DNA of 7,620 nucleotides from positions 1 to 7,620 of the forward strand of contig JBGPIT010000250.1 in the NCBI GenBank assembly GCA_041485125.1, in the 5' to 3' direction. A program made the translations under genes and the position numbers. The DNA is from JBGPIT01 sp041485125. Its GTDB lineage: Bacteria; Desulfobacterota; Binatia; UTPRO1. This document shows positions 7,201 through 7,620 of this stretch, in pieces. Position 1 is the stretch's first letter. Each line of letters opens with the position of its first letter. Under the pieces are notes generated by a model, which was not told the origin of the DNA, searched no databases, and saw only the letters and a list, made by a program, of their open reading frames with translations.

Positions 7201-7620
7201 TGCGAGCTCGACCGTGGTCGTCCAGCGATCCCCCTCGCGCTTGAGCGCGCCGTCGTGGACGAGCATGCGCACCAGCTCGCCGACGAAGAGCGGATTGCCC
7301 TCGCTGGTCGCGAGCACGCGTCCCGTGACGGCGGCGGGAAGCTCGTCGGCACCGATCGCGTTGGCCGCGAGACGGGTGGCCGCGCCGGCGTCGAGGCCGG
7401 CGAGCGTGACGACGTCGGCGACGAGGCCGCCGGGGACAGCGAGCGACGAGCGTGCGTCACGTAGCTCGGGACGTGCCGCCACCAACACGAGGAGCGGGAC
7501 GTCGGTGCTCCACTGCACGAGGTGCTCGACGAGGTCGAGCAGCAGAGGCTCGGCCCATTGCAGATCGTCGATCTCGAGCACGACCGGCCGCACGGTCGCG
7601 AGCGCGGCGAGGAAGCGGCG
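1204..7620 (-). CDS. Giant STAND/AAA_16 ATPase with TPR-like region and ten tandem NTF2/SnoaL-like domains (N-terminus outside window)
   Basis: One uninterrupted frame runs from the right edge to the TAA at 1204-1206, at least 2138 residues. Nine codons (RRFLAALAT) precede the first GTG at 7591-7593 in frame, and the Walker A loop is absent, so the true start lies beyond the window. Residues are numbered from that GTG. Residues 1-280 are the C-terminal part of a signal-transduction ATPase: Walker B VVLEIDD (4-10) followed by LQWAE, strand LLVLVAARPE (34-43), GNPLFV (99-104), winged-helix segments, and HGLIRDAAY (214-222). Residues 281-690 are Ala/Leu/Arg-rich helical repeats resembling TPRs. 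Residues 711-2129 hold ten NTF2/SnoaL-like domains in five A-B pairs. Relatives with this ATPase-TPR core usually carry an N-terminal class III nucleotide cyclase, kinase or SARP/BTAD domain; which applies here is unknown. No C-terminal HTH is present. Probably a cytoplasmic signalling protein: no membrane segment is seen. The ligand is unknown. Confidence 0.88.
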   Translation of the reverse strand, partial: RRFLAALATVRPVVLEIDDLQWAEPLLLDLVEHLVQWSTDVPLLVLVAARPELRDARSSLAVPGGLVADVVTLAGLDAGAATRLAANAIGADELPAAVTGRVLATSEGNPLFVGELVRMLVHDGALKREGDRWTTTVELASLEMPPTIQALLAARIERLRPEERAVLERAAVVGRQFSRTAVAHLLPREVTDLDARLEALRRSEIIESDTGWFLGEPALKFHHGLIRDAAYRRVLKGTRAELHGRFADWLESRVGESVEHDETMGWHLEQAHQHLRELGPIDAHGRAIGERAARYLAAAGRRALERDDLPLAASLLGRALDRLDAADPTRADLALDWCEALLTAGDVGPAAAAVAELARFTVGSARLQAWHTCFAGQLAALTDPASLRATADAVATAAGTLASLADAAGEAKAHAVHAMALARLGEVGACEAALDRALAAARRAGDRRRANAVLAGAPVAALWGPSPVTRASGRCLDVVRVLRITQGAPAVEAVALRCQAVLEALRGRAEAARRMIAASRHLVEELGITQRLLEADVFAGLIELLEGDAAAAERSLRPAYDGLRHHGLGIDAAQAAALLGRTLLAQGRAAEAETLSYESEALAGDDLKAAIAWRGVRAEALARRGEHVAAVAFARAAVAIAAATDALLDHADARLALAAALRATGKSSEADAEETRAIALWEAKGATLLAERARHDGARLEPVASAPENRTEPARPVQRRVRANAVTVSAARFCAAFAARDADGFIPLMTDDYEAVHHPTGLRYEQRGALANLRAILRNEDVTFAQEPLATLGDALGLCRTLVSASGASGGTFDVGPYEHETIMLIELDTQGQRRRAEHFAGDHLGDAVARLYERYAELLPDGPARTRAAMTARSVAALTVPFDLDRLAAAFAPALEVVDHRSVGVGSLHGAEAMLQAIRALLELTEGFSWRLDDVFGLDADALLVRHTSFGIERTGGGTFERTLCELWVFGTDGLLTRWERFDLEHDAEALARFDALVGSEVEGLTAASPAATSPRIAERRVRRVRSNAATANAALVSAAIAARDADVFPTLFADHVEVVDHPTGATYDREGVLAGWRSLLRADDFRYALEPLATLGDWLALCRSSMSASGISTRQFDVGPYEIEEIFLAEVDAQGRRRRTEVFADNRLGAAVARLYECNAELLAEGPERARAAATAQSVGNMVAPPDLDHYAAALAPDVEFIDHRTVGFASGRGADKLLRGFRSLFELADDLTTRVDDVLRLESGALLLRWTTAGIDRASGGAFESVFLLLWLFGPDGRVIHDETFDADREAEALARFDALVGGTDAELPVDPRATRFANAATCAWDRMIACWLARDWQRLAQILPAGFRHADRRWMAQLELDRDQFVEFTRRLGDMASRRIESEVLATRGDRLALARLRTEVADGAIGLSELESLNLIETNDCGDPVVLVRFDADDLDAAYVELDARYDAGEAATYDRSSAFNRAFSLAFASRDWDSLTALCAPALVAHNHRLVSWGTVHGPAAWVQTLRSLVDLAPDARIHLSHVRLSDRGRLAELAFRGTREGGAFELPSLSVIELDELGKMHRLDLYDLGQIDQARARFDAIGASSTRDPLRVPPNAVTRAMDRWVGYRDAQDWDALRALCAPIALEDRRRLMRMTGDCEMVVASSQILQRAGTRVARTLLATAGDRLALERVLFSRSDDRRAFEIEDLEVVEVDAEGRVVAMVIFDPDDRGAASEELFERHARSVFLPSMVEFIRALRDHDLERLRAALPDDFVFHDHRRTGLGRIESADGYVASLAALFEQSPDATVGAPLYHLAVEKHGYLAIGHTFGTLAEGGEFESVYVQLVVHHGGRPLCGELFEIEDLDVARARFEELRPDPLRIPPNAATRIRARWGEVFTARNWAAVRALASDDFTYEDRGKRALVSGDVETWIASQQFTTSLPGFQAESEFIGAAGDRVALERTLWSGGPERDAFETERIRLIEVAADGRLRALILFDSDDRPAAFVEGLTRFAAGEAAAGAPYAAFIRAFVRHDWDAARQALAPDLVFVDHRTLGLGTLDRDQYVASMRALADLAPDLAAEVSRVLAWNRHGLAAAVRTFGTVPDGGPFENVFVIVALTGGDRIQRYEVFDVTDTEQALTRFAELSGDEHG
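1207..2034 (-). repeat. NTF2-like pair 5 (domains A5 and B5), C-terminal
   Basis: Residues 1854-2129. A5 has PPNAATR (N1862), YEDRGK (1893-1898), GDRVALER (1933-1940) and FDSDDRPAAFVEGLTRF. B5 has FVDHRTLGLGTLDRDQY (2026-2042), GGPFE (2084-2088) and EQALTRFAEL, and the protein ends six residues later. No DNA-binding domain follows. Confidence 0.7.
2038..2841 (-). repeat. NTF2-like pair 4 (domains A4 and B4)
   Basis: Residues 1585-1852. A4 opens with DPLRVPPNAVTRAMDRW (N1593), has LEDRRR (1623-1628) and GDRLALER (1662-1669), and ends FDPDDRGAASEELFERH. B4 has FHDHRRTGLGRIES (1753-1766), GGEFE (1813-1817) and DVARARFEELRP. The opening block nearly repeats in pair 5 (DPLRIPPNAATRIRARW), which makes pairs 4 and 5 closest to each other. 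Confidence 0.68.
2854..3681 (-). repeat. NTF2-like pair 3 (domains A3 and B3), diverged
   Basis: Residues 1305-1580. A3 keeps the NAAT start (N1313), the GDRLALAR block (1384-1391) and a terminal FDADDLDAAYVELDARY, but has HADRRW where pairs 1 and 2 have an HPTG-type loop. B3 has HNHRLVSWGTVHG (1483-1495), with Asn1484 replacing the Asp found in the other B domains, and retains GGAFE (1539-1543) and ARARFDAIG. Confidence 0.65.
3700..4548 (-). repeat. NTF2-like pair 2 (domains A2 and B2), close copy of pair 1
   Basis: Residues 1016-1298 align with pair 1 without a gap at a constant offset of 305 residues (915 nt); I count about 155 identities in 283 positions. Shared blocks include RDAD, DHPTG (1053-1057), PLATLGD (1084-1090), FDVGPYE, IDHRTVG (1195-1201), GGAFE (1254-1258) and EALARFDALVG. 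The DNA is also similar over short stretches, for example 4622-4660 against 3708-3745. Confidence 0.75.
4615..5463 (-). repeat. NTF2-like pair 1 (domains A1 and B1)
   Basis: Residues 711-993. A1 starts with RVRANAVT, carries VHHPTG (747-752), PLATLGD (779-785) and FDVGPYE (804-810), and ends near ARLYERYAEL. B1 carries VVDHRSVGVGSLHG (889-902), GGTFE (949-953) and ends with EALARFDALVG. About 140 residues per domain, alternating helices and strands, and an early acidic/His position in each half fit the NTF2/SnoaL fold. Fold assignment is by pattern, not by search. Confidence 0.7.
5524..6753 (-). other. Domain: TPR-like alpha-helical region
   Basis: Residues 281-690 consist of amphipathic, Ala-, Leu- and Arg-rich helices with repeated small-residue patterns such as LPLAASLLGRALDRL (300-314), GEVGACEAALDRALAAARRAGD (416-437) and GRAAEAETLSYESEAL (578-593). 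These resemble the degenerate TPRs that follow AAA_16 modules in large bacterial regulators, where they serve as protein-binding or autoinhibitory scaffolds. Individual repeat boundaries are not clear by eye. A Pro/Glu-containing linker (about 690-710) separates this region from the NTF2-like array. Confidence 0.65.
6754..7620 (-). other. Domain: C-terminal part of STAND/AAA_16 ATPase module
   Basis: This segment encodes the nine edge codons and residues 1-280 of the giant protein. The Walker B aspartates are D9 and D10 in LEIDDLQWAE. The following strand LLVLVAARPEL is the usual sensor strand in AAA_16 proteins. GNPLFVGELVRML (99-111) and the MPPTIQALLAARIERL helix (135-150) are typical landmarks of the lid and winged-helix region of ATPases found in cyclase-, MalT- and SARP-linked regulators. 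HLEQAHQHLRELGPID (258-273) is a further recognisable link into the TPR region. The Walker A lysine should lie outside the window, so ATP binding is inferred. Confidence 0.8.

Noticed and set aside
5923..7464. Long + strand open frame (513 codons) opposite the ATPase and TPR region
   Set aside because: It is antisense to a well-supported coding region in very GC-rich DNA, where stop codons are rare. Its product is low-complexity Arg/Gly/Glu-rich with no recognisable domain.
7591..7593. GTG as the true start of the giant protein
   Set aside because: It sits in the middle of an ATPase domain just before Walker B, and the frame stays open with plausible coding sequence to the window edge.
1..7620. 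CRISPR array, tRNA, rRNA, insertion sequence or attachment site
   Set aside because: I saw no regularly spaced short repeats, no tRNA-like cloverleaf with CCA or conserved rRNA blocks, and no transposase motifs or paired terminal inverted repeats. The internal repeats of the giant gene are diverged coding repeats.

Overview
The window is uniformly GC-rich with the G/C-biased third codon positions of a high-GC soil or environmental bacterium. Nothing in it fixes the phylum. The cysteine-rich CGG-type repeat protein at the left edge suggests a myxobacterial, 'deltaproteobacterial' or Binatota-like genome. The ATPase-TPR architecture of the giant gene is also common in Actinobacteria and Chloroflexi. 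This placement is inference only.

Layout, left to right. Positions 1-270 (+) hold the 3' end of a cysteine-rich, probably exported repeat protein. It is followed 18 bases later by a 16-bp hairpin (289-331). The rest of the 272-base gap up to 543 holds one recognisable element: a promoter-like -35/-10 pair overlapped by a 9-bp tandem direct repeat, placed directly against the next start codon. Positions 543-1198 (+) are a compact two-gene toxin-antitoxin operon, a Phd/YefM-type antitoxin and a PIN-domain VapC-type RNase joined by a 4-base ATGA overlap. Five bases beyond the toxin stop, the whole remainder (1204-7620, - strand) is one giant open frame. It runs off the right edge, so its N-terminus is missing.

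The giant protein (at least 2138 residues in the window) starts inside a STAND/AAA_16-type ATPase, just before the Walker B motif. It continues into an alanine-rich TPR-like helical region and then an unusual C-terminal half: about 1420 residues that I resolve by eye into ten NTF2/SnoaL-like domains, arranged as five tandem A-B pairs. Pairs 1 and 2 align without gaps at a 305-residue (915-nt) offset, about 55% identical by hand count. Pairs 3-5 are more diverged. There is no C-terminal helix-turn-helix, so any output domain must lie in the missing N-terminus. A class III nucleotide cyclase, kinase or SARP/BTAD domain would be typical of relatives.

The three loci show no functional link. The toxin-antitoxin pair looks like an accessory cassette wedged between the cysteine-rich gene and the 3' end of the signalling ATPase. 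The strongest candidate for something little described is the five-fold NTF2 pair array on a signalling ATPase.
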